Below are positions 49,426 to 58,455 of a stretch of 64,000 bases of DNA, piece by piece (position 1 is the first letter of the stretch; each line of letters starts with the position of its first letter). Made by a program: the position numbers and the translations under genes. The notes below the pieces were generated by a model that worked only from the letters and a program-made list of their open reading frames with translations, did not search any database and was not told the origin of the DNA. This DNA is from CALBPI01 sp963922335 (GTDB lineage Bacteria; Pseudomonadota; Gammaproteobacteria; Steroidobacterales; Woeseiaceae), in the NCBI GenBank assembly GCA_963922335.1, contig CAWUIB010000011.1, positions 1-64,000 of the forward strand. Direction: 5' to 3'.

Positions 49426-51045
49426 ATGCGAATACTGAACCTGGTTTTCGTGGCGTGGGTGTTTCTTGCCGGGACCGCTTACGCCGTGGACATTGCCACC
49501 GAGGTGACATCGGCGATCGTATTCAAAGATGGGGCTGATGTGACCCGGCGCGGCAATGTCTCGCTGCCCGCTGGTACAACGACAGTTCGCCTTGTCGGAT
49601 TGCCGCCGAACGTCGATGACTACGACTTGCGACTGAGCGCGGACGATTCAGCGATTCGGATAGGCCAGGTGAACGCACGTTCGGTACCGCGAAGCGAGGC
49701 ATATAACAGTGCGTTTGCCGAAGCGCAGGAGCGCGTTCGGAAACAACAGCTTGTTGTGCAAGCGATAGATGACTCTGATGAGGCAGCGAGGCTCGAGTTG
49801 AGATTTCTGCAGGGCTTTGCCGAAGGCTATTCGCGAGACGCTGGTGTGCAAGGTGTGAGCTCAAGCGTTGACCCCAATAACTGGCAAAGCGCACTAACTT
49901 TACTGCGCGAAGGCACCGAAGCTGCGAAGCGGCGCATTCGCGAAAACACAATCGCGAGAATTGAGGCGCAGAATGAGTTGCGTCGTCTGACGCAGGAACG
50001 CGACCAGCTGGTGCGCTCGCAATCACGTGAGTCTGTCGTGACTGTCGATCTTTATAGTCCGACCGCGAAGACGATAACCCTGTCGCTCAGCTATCTGACG
50101 GAAGATGCAGGTTGGGGTTCGGAGTATGAGGCGCGGGTCGATAGCGATACCGAGACTTTGGAGATGCTCCACATAGCACGGGTTGGACAGTCGACTGATG
50201 AAGACTGGCGAGGTGTTCAGCTCACGTTGTCAGCGCGCGAGGTGGTGAATCAGGCTCGTCTCGAGTGGCCCGATAGCGAATACCTGAATCTCTACTCCAA
50301 GGAGGCGCGGTCACGTTTTTCTGCACCCGCTGGCGGCGTGGTCGCTGATGAGTTGGCGGAAATTGTTGTTACGGGATCTCGAATCACACCGGAAGACATC
50401 GCTGACGTTGGCAGCTACGCGGTCACCTACAACATTCCCGGCCGGGTCAATGTGTCTAGCAGTGATGATGCGCCTGACACCTTCGACGTAGATCGGTACG
50501 AGCAGTCGGTCAGCTTCTCGACAGTGCTGATTCCCGTGACGTCACCGCTTGCAGAGCTGGAAGCAAGCTTTGAACACGCAGCGCAGGCGCCGATTCAGGA
50601 AGGCAATGTGCGGGTTTATCTGGACGGTTCGTTCGTTGGCAGTCAACGCAAGTTGTATGTGCGCCCCGGCGAGGTGATGTCTCTGTCTCTAGGCGAGGAT
50701 CCATTCCTGCAGGTTCGTGTGTTGCCTCAGGGCGAGTACGAGCAAAAACGCGGTGTGATTAGACGCCGTCAGTTTGAGACAGAACACACAATCTACGAGA
50801 TCACTAATCGCCGCACTGAGTCAGCCGCGATCGAGGTCTATGGGAGATACCCAGTCTCCGAGAACAAGTCGATTACTGTTGCGATTGACGACGCTGCGAC
50901 ACCGCCGGACGAAGTCGATGTGTATGACCAGCCGGGACTTATTCTTTGGCGCAAGGATCTCGGCGCTCAGGAAACCTGGCGCATTATCCAGCGCTACACC
51001 ATCAGCTACCCCGAAGGCGAAGAGTTGGAGCGAGATTTCTATTGA
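49426..51045 (+). CDS. Exported DUF4139/DUF4140 protein with a TonB-receptor-like inserted motif
   Basis: ATG 49426 with gggggata upstream; 539 residues. Signal peptide to about residue 21 (GTAYA). The DUF4140 part begins TSAIVFKDGADVTRRGNVSL. A coiled-coil spans about 90-200 (AEAQERVRKQQ...IEAQNELRRLTQERDQL). The DUF4139 part includes LSYLTEDAGWGSEYEARVD, DWRGVQLTLSAREV and, at the end, YEITNRRTESAAIEVYGRYPV. Between them, near residue 310, sits LAEIVVTGSRITPEDI, which resembles the motif common at the start of TonB-dependent receptors in Proteobacteria. Function of the family is unknown; envelope location is clear. Confidence 0.82.
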   Translation: MRILNLVFVAWVFLAGTAYAVDIATEVTSAIVFKDGADVTRRGNVSLPAGTTTVRLVGLPPNVDDYDLRLSADDSAIRIGQVNARSVPRSEAYNSAFAEAQERVRKQQLVVQAIDDSDEAARLELRFLQGFAEGYSRDAGVQGVSSSVDPNNWQSALTLLREGTEAAKRRIRENTIARIEAQNELRRLTQERDQLVRSQSRESVVTVDLYSPTAKTITLSLSYLTEDAGWGSEYEARVDSDTETLEMLHIARVGQSTDEDWRGVQLTLSAREVVNQARLEWPDSEYLNLYSKEARSRFSAPAGGVVADELAEIVVTGSRITPEDIADVGSYAVTYNIPGRVNVSSSDDAPDTFDVDRYEQSVSFSTVLIPVTSPLAELEASFEHAAQAPIQEGNVRVYLDGSFVGSQRKLYVRPGEVMSLSLGEDPFLQVRVLPQGEYEQKRGVIRRRQFETEHTIYEITNRRTESAAIEVYGRYPVSENKSITVAIDDAATPPDEVDVYDQPGLILWRKDLGAQETWRIIQRYTISYPEGEELERDFY

Positions 51046-51048
51046 CCG

Positions 51049-51831
51049 TTACTTACGAGCGTTCTCGGTTTTGCGCGCGCGAATATCGCGACTGAGTGTC
51101 CGGTAGTCGTAGAGCATGCCTCGTAACGCGAGGTGTGCAGCGGTGCGGTTGTATTCCTGAACGGCCAGCAGTTCCTCGACGGGCGTGACGACCACGTCAT
51201 CTCGGCTTTCTTTGAATCGAAGCTGGATGCCGCCAGCGTTTTCGTACAGCACATTGCCCTCCGGCGTCACGAGCTCTGCGGTCAGGAATAGCGCACGCAA
51301 AACGCCCATAGCGACGTCGGATGTGCCCCAGGATGGCCCCTTAACATACGCTTTCTCTTTGACGCCGCCGTAAGTGATCACGGTACCAAGATAGGCCGCA
51401 TCTCGTTCAACCACCGAAGTTTCCAGGAACGCATCCACATCATGGGATTCAACCATGGCGGCGCGCACGCGAGCCTTTGCGACCAACAGGTTTTCTGCGA
51501 TCAGTTGTCCTGTGATCGGATCGTAGATTCCGCCCAGTGCCTCGAGTTCTTTTTGCCACAGCTCGGCGTAAACCGCCGCGGGAATGACGGTGTATTCCTT
51601 GAAACCGAGCTTGCGTGTTAGTTCGGCCTCCAAAGCGTCGACCGCTTCCTGCGAGCGCAGTTCCTGCGGTAGCTCTGTCGGTGCGAGCGCGATGACTGGA
51701 TAGGTCTCACGTAATTCCTTAATGAAACGATTGTGATCTTTCGAACCTTTGGGTGCGCCGTGATTACCCATCGCAAGCGCAACCGGTGTTGCCATCAGGA
51801 TCAACAGCGTCAGTGTTAGTCGTTGGATCAT
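51049..51831 (-). CDS. Exported protein of unknown function, paralogue of the upstream gene
   Basis: 260 residues; ATG overlaps the stop of the upstream paralogue (ATGA). Signal peptide to about residue 20 (ATPVALAMG). Shared blocks with the upstream gene are LGGIYDPITGQL (there MGGSYDAFTGDR), VDAFLETSVVERDAAYLG (there FDAYLIASVVTTPSSFRG) and an early lipid-poor helix. The family is not known to me. It is the third gene of an operon headed by the M48 peptidase, which suggests a joint role in envelope maintenance. Confidence 0.65.
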   Translation of the reverse strand: MIQRLTLTLLILMATPVALAMGNHGAPKGSKDHNRFIKELRETYPVIALAPTELPQELRSQEAVDALEAELTRKLGFKEYTVIPAAVYAELWQKELEALGGIYDPITGQLIAENLLVAKARVRAAMVESHDVDAFLETSVVERDAAYLGTVITYGGVKEKAYVKGPSWGTSDVAMGVLRALFLTAELVTPEGNVLYENAGGIQLRFKESRDDVVVTPVEELLAVQEYNRTAAHLALRGMLYDYRTLSRDIRARKTENARK

Positions 51832-52595
51832 TCTGATGCTCCTTCGGTCGCCGCCGTTTCCGTTGTAACCGGCGTTCCGATCAACTCGATCAGCGGTGCC
51901 AGTGCCGCTTCTACAGCCCGGACGTTAGTCGCATCGTCCGTCAGACGTTCCTCCAACGGTACCGGCACAAACCTCGCCGCCTTCCAGAATCCGCCATCCA
52001 TATCGAGCAACAACTGGATGCCGGTTTGTTCCACCATGTAGCCGGTATCCGCCTCGGTTTTATCGATGACGGAAATCTTGAGTGACGATGCGGTCAGCGA
52101 ACCATAAAGATCGCCACCACTGCCCTTGGTCTTTACCTCGATGCCATCCCAGCGGGCCCGCCCACCGCGGAAACTACTGGGCGTCGTAACGACTGATGCG
52201 ATCAGGTATGCATCAAACTCATGCAGTCGTTCGAACTCCCGGATTGCGAGATCGTTGATGGTCTTGGCCTTCGCCATGTCGCGATCACCTGTGAACGCGT
52301 CGTAACTGCCACCCATTGTGCGAGCAGTCGCTTGTTCGACTTCGAGGAACTCGCTGGCTGGAATAATGTCGACCCCGGCTTCTTCGAGCTTCGTCGCGAC
52401 CAGTTCATCAATGCGTCTGGCAGCTGCGTAGTCGTCGCTGGTCTCGATCTGGATTCTAGAGGGCAAGAGCGCAATCCGTTGGATCTTCTCCTTGAAGTCG
52501 GCTTCCGGAATCAGCAACTCGGCCGTCGCAGGTGACGACAGACTGATCAGGCTAACCAGTAGACCTAGACAGATTTCATTGGTGTATTTTCGCAC
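51828..52595 (-). CDS. Exported protein of unknown function, paralogue of the downstream gene
   Basis: GTG 52595 with caggag upstream; 255 residues. The signal peptide runs to about residue 25 (SLSSPATAE). Segments IQRIALLPSRIQIETSDD and RRIDELVATKLEEAGVDIIPASEF resemble the start of lipoprotein/curli-assembly-like (CsgG-type or TolB-N-like) nucleotide-free domains, but this is weak. It shares three blocks with the next gene, so the pair arose by duplication. It starts 6 bases after the M48 peptidase stop. Confidence 0.65.
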   Translation of the reverse strand: MRKYTNEICLGLLVSLISLSSPATAELLIPEADFKEKIQRIALLPSRIQIETSDDYAAARRIDELVATKLEEAGVDIIPASEFLEVEQATARTMGGSYDAFTGDRDMAKAKTINDLAIREFERLHEFDAYLIASVVTTPSSFRGGRARWDGIEVKTKGSGGDLYGSLTASSLKISVIDKTEADTGYMVEQTGIQLLLDMDGGFWKAARFVPVPLEERLTDDATNVRAVEAALAPLIELIGTPVTTETAATEGASE

Positions 52596-52601
52596 GCAGA
52601 C

Positions 52602-53759
52602 TTACTCCTGCTCAGCGTAGGCTTTGATAATCGGCGCATCGATCGCATCCGGCGCCACCTCGAGATATTGCATGAAAAATGTTCGTGCTTTCGCGTGATC
52701 GCCCACGAGCCGATAGTGCATACCGAGTTCTCGATACGCCGCTGGTGGTGCGTCCCCGAGAAGAATCGCTTTTTGGTAGCTCTTCGCAGCTTCGGTGCTT
52801 GACTCCACCGATGAGGAAGCGAGTCGTGTTGTCTCTGCGTGCGCAAACACTGCGTCCGCATCGTCGGGGTTGCGCTTCAGGTAGTGACCGAGAATCGTAC
52901 TGGCACCGCGATATTCGCGGTTGTTGATCATGGCGACAGCCTGCGGCATCAGCAGGTGCTCAATGCGATCGATATACACATCGTCAACTCGGCTGTGTTC
53001 GACCAAACTGGCCTCGACTTCCATCAGTTCTGCGACTGCTGCGATCCGGGTACCCACATTCGGGTGCGTCGAAAATAACGGTTCCCTGACCTCGCCCGCG
53101 CTAACTCTCAGCTTTTCCAGTGCTCCAATCGCTTCACTGTCGCTATAGCCCGCGTAGCGCATGATCACGACAGCTTGAAGATCAGCTTCGGTTTCCTGCT
53201 CACGCGAATAACGCGAGTTCAATGCCAACTGCCACGCCGCCTCATTCGGACCGCTTACGGGTGGCACACCTATCGCGGCAAGCGCGAGGTCGCCGAGAAA
53301 TGACTTCACTTTTTGGTTGGTTGCGTACCGATTGGCGGTGAGAGAGTGTCGATTGAGGTAATGAGTGACCTCATGGGCAAGAATAAACGCAAGCTGATCC
53401 TCGTTATCGAGCTGCGCGAGCATGCCATAAGAAATGAAGAGATCTCCGTGTGGCATCGCCGACGCATTCCCCTCTACTGAGTCGAGCAAGGTGATCGTCG
53501 GGTAACGCTCCGGGGACAGCTGCGTGCCACTGGAGATCAGACGATCCAGTATCCCGTCTACGTAGGTCTGCAGTTCATCGTCGCCAGACTGCAGCGCTTG
53601 CTTGATGCCATCGGCTGCGGCTTCCGAGCGCTCCCACAAGCGGGCCTCGTCTTTTGGGATTTCTTCGACTTGGTCGAGTGGTGCGACTTCCGTCGCCGCG
53701 CAGGCCAAAAGAAGGACAACCGCAGATGCTGTAAGCAATTTACCGAGTTGCTTCGACAA
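52602..53759 (-). CDS. M48-family zinc metallopeptidase lipoprotein with TPR tail
   Basis: TTG 53759 after a ggggggac site; 385 residues. The signal ends in lipobox LLAC (Cys20). Zinc ligands are in HEVTH near residue 131 and a distal Glu in EQETEAD, with NRYATN and NSRYSREQE around them as in YggG/BepA-like peptidases. The C-terminal third has TPR-like helices (AYRELGMHYRLVGDHAKARTFFMQYLEVAPD). BepA-type proteins clear misassembled outer-membrane proteins; a similar quality-control role is inferred. It heads the operon with the two paralogous exported proteins. Confidence 0.88.
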   Translation of the reverse strand: MSKQLGKLLTASAVVLLLACAATEVAPLDQVEEIPKDEARLWERSEAAADGIKQALQSGDDELQTYVDGILDRLISSGTQLSPERYPTITLLDSVEGNASAMPHGDLFISYGMLAQLDNEDQLAFILAHEVTHYLNRHSLTANRYATNQKVKSFLGDLALAAIGVPPVSGPNEAAWQLALNSRYSREQETEADLQAVVIMRYAGYSDSEAIGALEKLRVSAGEVREPLFSTHPNVGTRIAAVAELMEVEASLVEHSRVDDVYIDRIEHLLMPQAVAMINNREYRGASTILGHYLKRNPDDADAVFAHAETTRLASSSVESSTEAAKSYQKAILLGDAPPAAYRELGMHYRLVGDHAKARTFFMQYLEVAPDAIDAPIIKAYAEQE

Positions 53760-53801
53760 GAGTCCCCCCTCGATGCTCGATTTGCCGAGCCCTCGAAGGT
53801 A

Positions 53802-55007
53802 TCACATGGCGGCGGTCGTCCGTGAATGGGCGTCGTCCACCGCGACTTCTGGTTTTAATGTATACGCGGTGCCGAAGAAAGGTCCAAGCAATGGAATGCG
53901 TCGAATGATGTACTCGTAGATCAAGAAGCATCCGCCTGCTGTACCACCGAGAACGAGCAAAGGTTCGACCACCGGGCCAAGTTGCAGGGGTGCGAGGTTG
54001 CCACCGAGTACAACGGTCAGGGTCTGGTGCAGGATGTACCACGGAAAAACGGCGGCGGTTGCATAAGTGACCCAGCGCTTCGGTCGATTCAGATACTGGT
54101 GGCCGTAGGCGAAGAGGATGAGAATCCAGGTCCAGCGATTTACGTAGATTGAGAGATAGCTCAGTTGCTCAATGAGCAGATTGGGGTCCGCGCCAACCCA
54201 CCAGTCTTGCGAGCGCAAGCTGGCGTATGCGATCAGCCCTGTCACCAGGAATCCACGGCGCTGAGCGGCGAGCGCTGCCCACCATTCGGTGTTTCTGCCA
54301 AGAAGAAAGCCGTAGGTGAACATCGTCCCGTACAACGCATGCGCGTAGAAGTCGCCAGCAAGGCCATGGTCGATGTAGGGAAAGTGCGGAAAGACAAAAT
54401 TGCCATAAAGCATCAGTGGGACGACGGGAACGACGACGACCCAGATGCCACGAAGCCGGCGGAATGCGGTGTGGACCCCGGCAGCGCGCAAAGCGCGACC
54501 GGCCGGAATGATTAATAAGGTGTAGAGCAACACATACGGCAGATACCAAAGGTGGTTCCATGTCCATACCACTCGATTTTCGCCGCCCCATGCCTCACCC
54601 GGGAAGTCATGGAAGTTCAGATACTGCATCCAGAATTCCCAGAAACCAGGTTCGATGATGTCTTTGCCCAGGGCCTCGAAATACGGCTGTGGGGCGACGA
54701 CGACGGCCATGCCAAAGATCAAGGGCAAACCCAGCCGCCAAAGCCGCCGGCGAGCTAACTGGGTGCCACTGTATTTTGTCCAAACGAAGGCAACGGCGAG
54801 GCCTGAGATGACAAATAGCAGTGACATTCGCCATTGGTTCAGAAATCGCATGGGCTCCTGGAGCCATAGCGACGTGTAGGTCGATTTGATGTGCCAGTCC
54901 CAATCTCGAACGTAGAACATGCCACAGTGGTAGAGAATCAAGAGTCCGAACGCGATCACGCGCAGGGCGTCTATGTCGTGGCGGCGAGTATCTTCGGCGG
55001 TTCGCAT
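53802..55007 (-). CDS. Acyltransferase-3 family membrane protein
   Basis: ATG 55007 follows gaggagcg; 401 residues with about ten membrane helices. The opening RHDIDALRVIAFGLLILYHCGMFY carries the conserved R and H of AT3 proteins, and WRMSLLFVISGLAVAF is the next signature. WNHLWYLPYVLLYTLL and AAVFPWYILHQTLTVVL are characteristic of the OpgC/glucan-modifying subgroup. Such proteins acylate periplasmic or surface glycans. It is divergent from the LytTR regulator at 55154, which may control it. Confidence 0.85.
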   Translation of the reverse strand: MRTAEDTRRHDIDALRVIAFGLLILYHCGMFYVRDWDWHIKSTYTSLWLQEPMRFLNQWRMSLLFVISGLAVAFVWTKYSGTQLARRRLWRLGLPLIFGMAVVVAPQPYFEALGKDIIEPGFWEFWMQYLNFHDFPGEAWGGENRVVWTWNHLWYLPYVLLYTLLIIPAGRALRAAGVHTAFRRLRGIWVVVVPVVPLMLYGNFVFPHFPYIDHGLAGDFYAHALYGTMFTYGFLLGRNTEWWAALAAQRRGFLVTGLIAYASLRSQDWWVGADPNLLIEQLSYLSIYVNRWTWILILFAYGHQYLNRPKRWVTYATAAVFPWYILHQTLTVVLGGNLAPLQLGPVVEPLLVLGGTAGGCFLIYEYIIRRIPLLGPFFGTAYTLKPEVAVDDAHSRTTAAM

Positions 55008-55153
55008 CGTTCGCTCCTCGTTAGTGCGAGCACCATGCTGCGTCCCGCGCGCACTTTGGTCAGCGGTCAAGTGATTGATTGATCGGGGTTTGTGATGAGT
55101 TGCGGGCCCGCAGTGACAAGTGGTGGGCAACGCGAAGAGCGGGGAGGTAGTCT

Positions 55154-56026
55154 TTGCGCATGATGCTCCAGAGTTATCTGAGAAACCGCCAAGTCTGGGA
55201 AACGCTGATTTTCGTGGCGTTGCTTGTGCTCGGGTTCTTGTCCAACACCGCGACTGAAATCATCGATTATTCCCGGAATCCCGGTGGACCGAGCCCCGTC
55301 CAGGCGTGGATTCTTGAGGGGACGAGTCATTTGGGTTTTGCTCTGGCCATCCCGCTGGTGCTCTGGCTGGACAGCAAGTCGCCTTTGCGCTTTCAGACTC
55401 TGGCTCGCAGTTTGCCTGCACACGTTGTCTTCAGCGTCGTTTTTTCCGCCGTTCACGTGTCACTAATGTATCTGGGGCGAAAGGTGCTGTTCCCGATCTA
55501 CATGGGTTACCCCTACCGCTGGGACAGCGTTCTCGGTGAATTCATTTACGAATACCTGAAAGACTTCCGGACCTACCTCCTGATTCTGTCCCTGATATAC
55601 CTTTATCGATTCGTGCTGCTCCGCTTGCAAGGAGAGGCCGGCTTCCTCGCCGCTAACGACTCGGGAGAGCAAAACACGGCACCAAATGACCGATTCCTGG
55701 TCAAAAAGCTTGGCAAGGAATTTCTGGTTCGAACGAAAGACATCGAGTGGATCGAGAGCGCTGGCAACTATGTCAATTTGCATGTTGAGAAGCGCGTATA
55801 CCCGCTGCGTGGCACCATGGTGCAGATTGCGGACCGATTGTCAGATCAGGGGTTTATCCGGGTTCACCGTTCGGCGATTGTTAACACTGACCGAATCGCC
55901 GAGCTCGCTGTATCCGATTCGGGTGATGGTGAACTTCGATTGACCACCGATGCGCGGGTGCCTGTGAGTCGACGCTATCGGCAACAGGTCAGGACGGCGA
56001 TGAGCGGCGGTAAATTGCTGAATTGA
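55154..56026 (+). CDS. Membrane-bound LytTR-family transcriptional regulator
   Basis: TTG 55154 is best spaced from the ggggagg site; ATG 55160 is an alternative. 290 residues. Four membrane helices fill residues 12-160 (WETLIFVALLVLGFLSNTA, LGFALAIPLVLWL, HVVFSVVFSAVHVSLMYL, YLLILSLIYLYRFVLL). A LytTR DNA-binding domain covers about 187-285 (KEFLVRTKDIEWIESAGNYVNLHVEKRVYPLRGTM split over its strands, then FIRVHRSAIVN). Such proteins sense membrane or small-molecule signals directly. Divergent placement with the acyltransferase suggests regulation of that gene. Confidence 0.88.
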   Translation: MRMMLQSYLRNRQVWETLIFVALLVLGFLSNTATEIIDYSRNPGGPSPVQAWILEGTSHLGFALAIPLVLWLDSKSPLRFQTLARSLPAHVVFSVVFSAVHVSLMYLGRKVLFPIYMGYPYRWDSVLGEFIYEYLKDFRTYLLILSLIYLYRFVLLRLQGEAGFLAANDSGEQNTAPNDRFLVKKLGKEFLVRTKDIEWIESAGNYVNLHVEKRVYPLRGTMVQIADRLSDQGFIRVHRSAIVNTDRIAELAVSDSGDGELRLTTDARVPVSRRYRQQVRTAMSGGKLLN

Positions 56027-56102
56027 TGCTCCCGGAATACAGGGGCAACGATCACACTGGGCAAGAAGTTTAAGGACGTACGGAGTCAGAAGAGGGTCAA
56101 AT

Positions 56103-56522
56103 ATGTTGCGTGTAGTGCTTTCGCTGTTGATGCTGACTCTGGTTTCGGGTTGTGCGTCCAGTTCGAATGTGGCGGATGATCCGCTGTTGGATGACGAGCG
56201 CGTTATCAATGACCAGTTGCCGGCGCCGCAGTACGGCACGGAGTACTGGAGTGCGATTCGAGCTTGTCAGCAGACGGGTAGATCGGTGCAAGAGTGTCAG
56301 TCTGGCGCCGACCGCGGTGTCAGTGAAGCGCTCGCGGTGGAAGAGCGTATGCGTCGAGAGCGCGCCGAGCGCCGGGCTGAGATCGCCGAACGCGCCCAGA
56401 TTCCGAATGAGGATGGCGTTGATGATACCCAGGACGCGGAATCACAGCGCTCGATCCTCTATGACTGGGAAAACGAGGCGTCCGAGTCTATCGATACGGA
56501 AACCCAAGAGGACTCCGAGTGA
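56103..56522 (+). CDS. Putative lipoprotein with acidic tail
   Basis: ATG 56103 with agagggtc upstream; 139 residues. Signal MLRVVLSLLMLTLVSGC ends in a lipobox. The mature chain is Asp/Glu-rich with ACQQTGRSVQECQSGADRG containing a Cys pair, then a charged helix (RMRRERAERRAEIAERAQIP). It ends in an acidic segment. The next gene overlaps its stop (GTGA). Function is unknown. Confidence 0.6.
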   Translation: MLRVVLSLLMLTLVSGCASSSNVADDPLLDDERVINDQLPAPQYGTEYWSAIRACQQTGRSVQECQSGADRGVSEALAVEERMRRERAERRAEIAERAQIPNEDGVDDTQDAESQRSILYDWENEASESIDTETQEDSE

Positions 56523-57004
56523 AAACGATCCGAGTAACGCGCTTGGTCGCCATACTAGTGGCAGTTGCGTTGGGTACCGGCTGCCAACCGCTTGGCCCAA
56601 CGCGTGTGTCGGAGTCGCGCACCACAGTGACGGAGACCGACCGTGACGGCGAAGCAGGAAAGTTTGGTGTTGCTGAAGTGAGGAAAGCCTCTGAAGGGGT
56701 GATCGCACAGGTGTTCGCTGAAGAGGAGGGTGTGCGGGTCATTCCTTTCCAGATCCGGTTGCCCGATGTGAGTGTGGATGTGAAATCCGCATTCTTACCG
56801 GGCAAGGATGAGCGCGTGTTCGTTACAGGCTCTGTTGAGATTGCCGACGGTCGGTGTGCACTTGAAGTGTACGCAAGAGCTGCGCAGGAGCTCAGCGCGT
56901 CCAGCGTGATTGATGCCGAAGGCATGTGCGATCAGAACCTGTCAGAGTTGTCCGCCTATGCTGAAAAGGCCGCGGCACTGATTAGCGACAAGTACGTAGA
57001 GTAG
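56519..57004 (+). CDS. Putative lipoprotein
   Basis: GTG 56519 overlaps the previous stop; 161 residues. Signal to lipobox GTGC (Cys22 in LGTGCQPLG). The body has KFGVAEVRKASEGVIAQVFAEEEG, then beta-like RVIPFQIRLPDVSVDVKSAF, and two Cys in GRCALEV and GMCDQN. No family is recognised. The pair 56103-57004 is probably cotranscribed. Confidence 0.6.
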   Translation: MKTIRVTRLVAILVAVALGTGCQPLGPTRVSESRTTVTETDRDGEAGKFGVAEVRKASEGVIAQVFAEEEGVRVIPFQIRLPDVSVDVKSAFLPGKDERVFVTGSVEIADGRCALEVYARAAQELSASSVIDAEGMCDQNLSELSAYAEKAAALISDKYVE

Positions 57005-57023
57005 GGCCTAACTGGCAGGACGC

Positions 57024-57767
57024 TTAGTCCAGATGCTGGTCGATTAACTCAATCGCTTGCTGAACCGCTTCTTCCAGTCGGTCGTAGTAGAGCACTACGT
57101 TTTCATGTCTACCTTGGCCGATTGCGAGAAGGCCAATGAACTGGTTGTTATCCAGTAGCCGCGAGTGCTCTGCTGAGAATCGTGATGGAAATTTGGTGCC
57201 CGAGGCCATTTCACCCCCGCCACCGGGTCTACCCTGCCCGACTCCCGCGTTGTATACCTGTACCAGCGACCCCTCGCGATTCAGAAAGAGAATGAGCTCG
57301 CCTTCCAGAAAGGCCCAGGCGCTCTTTTCGTGAAAGCCAGTGGTCTCTATGAGAAAGGGGAGTGCTGCGATGCTGCGTTTGAGCGCTCCGTCGTCGATCG
57401 TATTGAGCGCGCCAGACTCCAGGATGCTCACCAAAGCGCCGGTCGAAATATCGATTCGACCACCCCACGTGATCTTTTCCAAAAGAGCGTCGACCTTGGC
57501 CTCGTCGAGCGGTCTGGCGGCTGTCGTTAACGCGAACAACTCATCCATTGATGCGATAACGGCGACGCGGAATCGACGCTCGTGCTGGATCTCCAATAGG
57601 TTGTTCTGTAATTCGCCCCGCAGAGCGGCAAGACTCTCATCGAGGAGCTTGTCTTCCACCCGGTTTGACCACCAGGCATCGATGCCGAAGGCAAGCAATA
57701 TGCTGACAACGATAGCGAAGCCCTCAGCGGAGATTCTTGGCCAGGGAATCTGACGAGTTTTTTTCAT
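57024..57767 (-). CDS. DUF6090-like membrane-anchored protein
   Basis: 247 residues; no clear ribosome site before ATG 57767. One membrane helix near residues 12-33 (ISAEGFAIVVSILLAFGIDAWW) is followed by a helical region (LDESLAALRGELQNNLLEIQHERRFR) and further helices (GALVSILESGALNTIDDGALKRSI, FHEKSAWAFLEGELILFL). This resembles DUF6090-type proteins by layout only. It is the first of three minus-strand genes of similar character in this stretch. Role unknown. Confidence 0.6.
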   Translation of the reverse strand: MKKTRQIPWPRISAEGFAIVVSILLAFGIDAWWSNRVEDKLLDESLAALRGELQNNLLEIQHERRFRVAVIASMDELFALTTAARPLDEAKVDALLEKITWGGRIDISTGALVSILESGALNTIDDGALKRSIAALPFLIETTGFHEKSAWAFLEGELILFLNREGSLVQVYNAGVGQGRPGGGGEMASGTKFPSRFSAEHSRLLDNNQFIGLLAIGQGRHENVVLYYDRLEEAVQQAIELIDQHLD

Positions 57768-57786
57768 TGTCTAATAACCAGAGTGT

Positions 57787-58455
57787 TTAGCGTCGAGGCA
57801 TTAATGGTGTGCGACGATGCTTCGAGCGATCTGACAGATCCTGACTCGCAAACTCGCGCAGTCGATCCCACTCGGCTCGATCGACGATCACATATCGTGC
57901 GGTCACATCACGAAGTGCGGTGAGAATTTGAGCGAGATACCGACCTAACCACACCAAAATTGCGATGATCAGGCCAAGCAAAAGTGCACCAGCAATATAG
58001 GCGGTCGTGCGAGCTTTTGCGACGACGTCGGCAAACGATTCAGTCATTTGTTCGAGTCTCGTCAGAGACGGCTCGACCACAGTGACATTCACTTCATCCG
58101 CAACGCCGCGTGTCACATCAGCGAGTGTCGTTTGGGACTGCAGCAGAGCTTCCTCGAGGTTGGGCGCGGCCTCTCCGGTTGCTTCGACCAAGTTTGTCAA
58201 ACTGGTAATCACTTCGTTCAACGCAGTCAGTTCATCACGCGGTAACGTAATACCGGAAGTCTGTATCGACTCCAGAACGACGGTCAGTCTGTCGATAGCG
58301 GCCAGGGTATCCGCGGACATGTCGTCCAATCCCGTGATCGTAATTGTGATCGGTGCTTCACCCGATGAGCTATCAGTTCTCAGAGGCTCCACTTCTTGTG
58401 GATAAGCGGGTGCATGTAGCAGCAGGCAATACAAAACCAGTATGAACGATCTCAT
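57787..58455 (-). CDS. Exported/membrane protein of unknown function
   Basis: 222 residues; ATG 58455 overlaps the stop of the gene upstream (ATGA). A signal peptide ends near APAYPQEVEP. A long helical stretch rich in Thr, Leu and Glu follows (DELTALNEVITSLTNLVEATGE, LTRLEQMTESFADVVAKA), probably coiled coil. A membrane helix near 160-180 (AYIAGALLLGLIIAILVWLG) leads to a short C-terminal segment. It looks like a membrane-spanning structural protein; no family is assigned. Confidence 0.6.
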   Translation of the reverse strand: MRSFILVLYCLLLHAPAYPQEVEPLRTDSSSGEAPITITITGLDDMSADTLAAIDRLTVVLESIQTSGITLPRDELTALNEVITSLTNLVEATGEAAPNLEEALLQSQTTLADVTRGVADEVNVTVVEPSLTRLEQMTESFADVVAKARTTAYIAGALLLGLIIAILVWLGRYLAQILTALRDVTARYVIVDRAEWDRLREFASQDLSDRSKHRRTPLMPRR

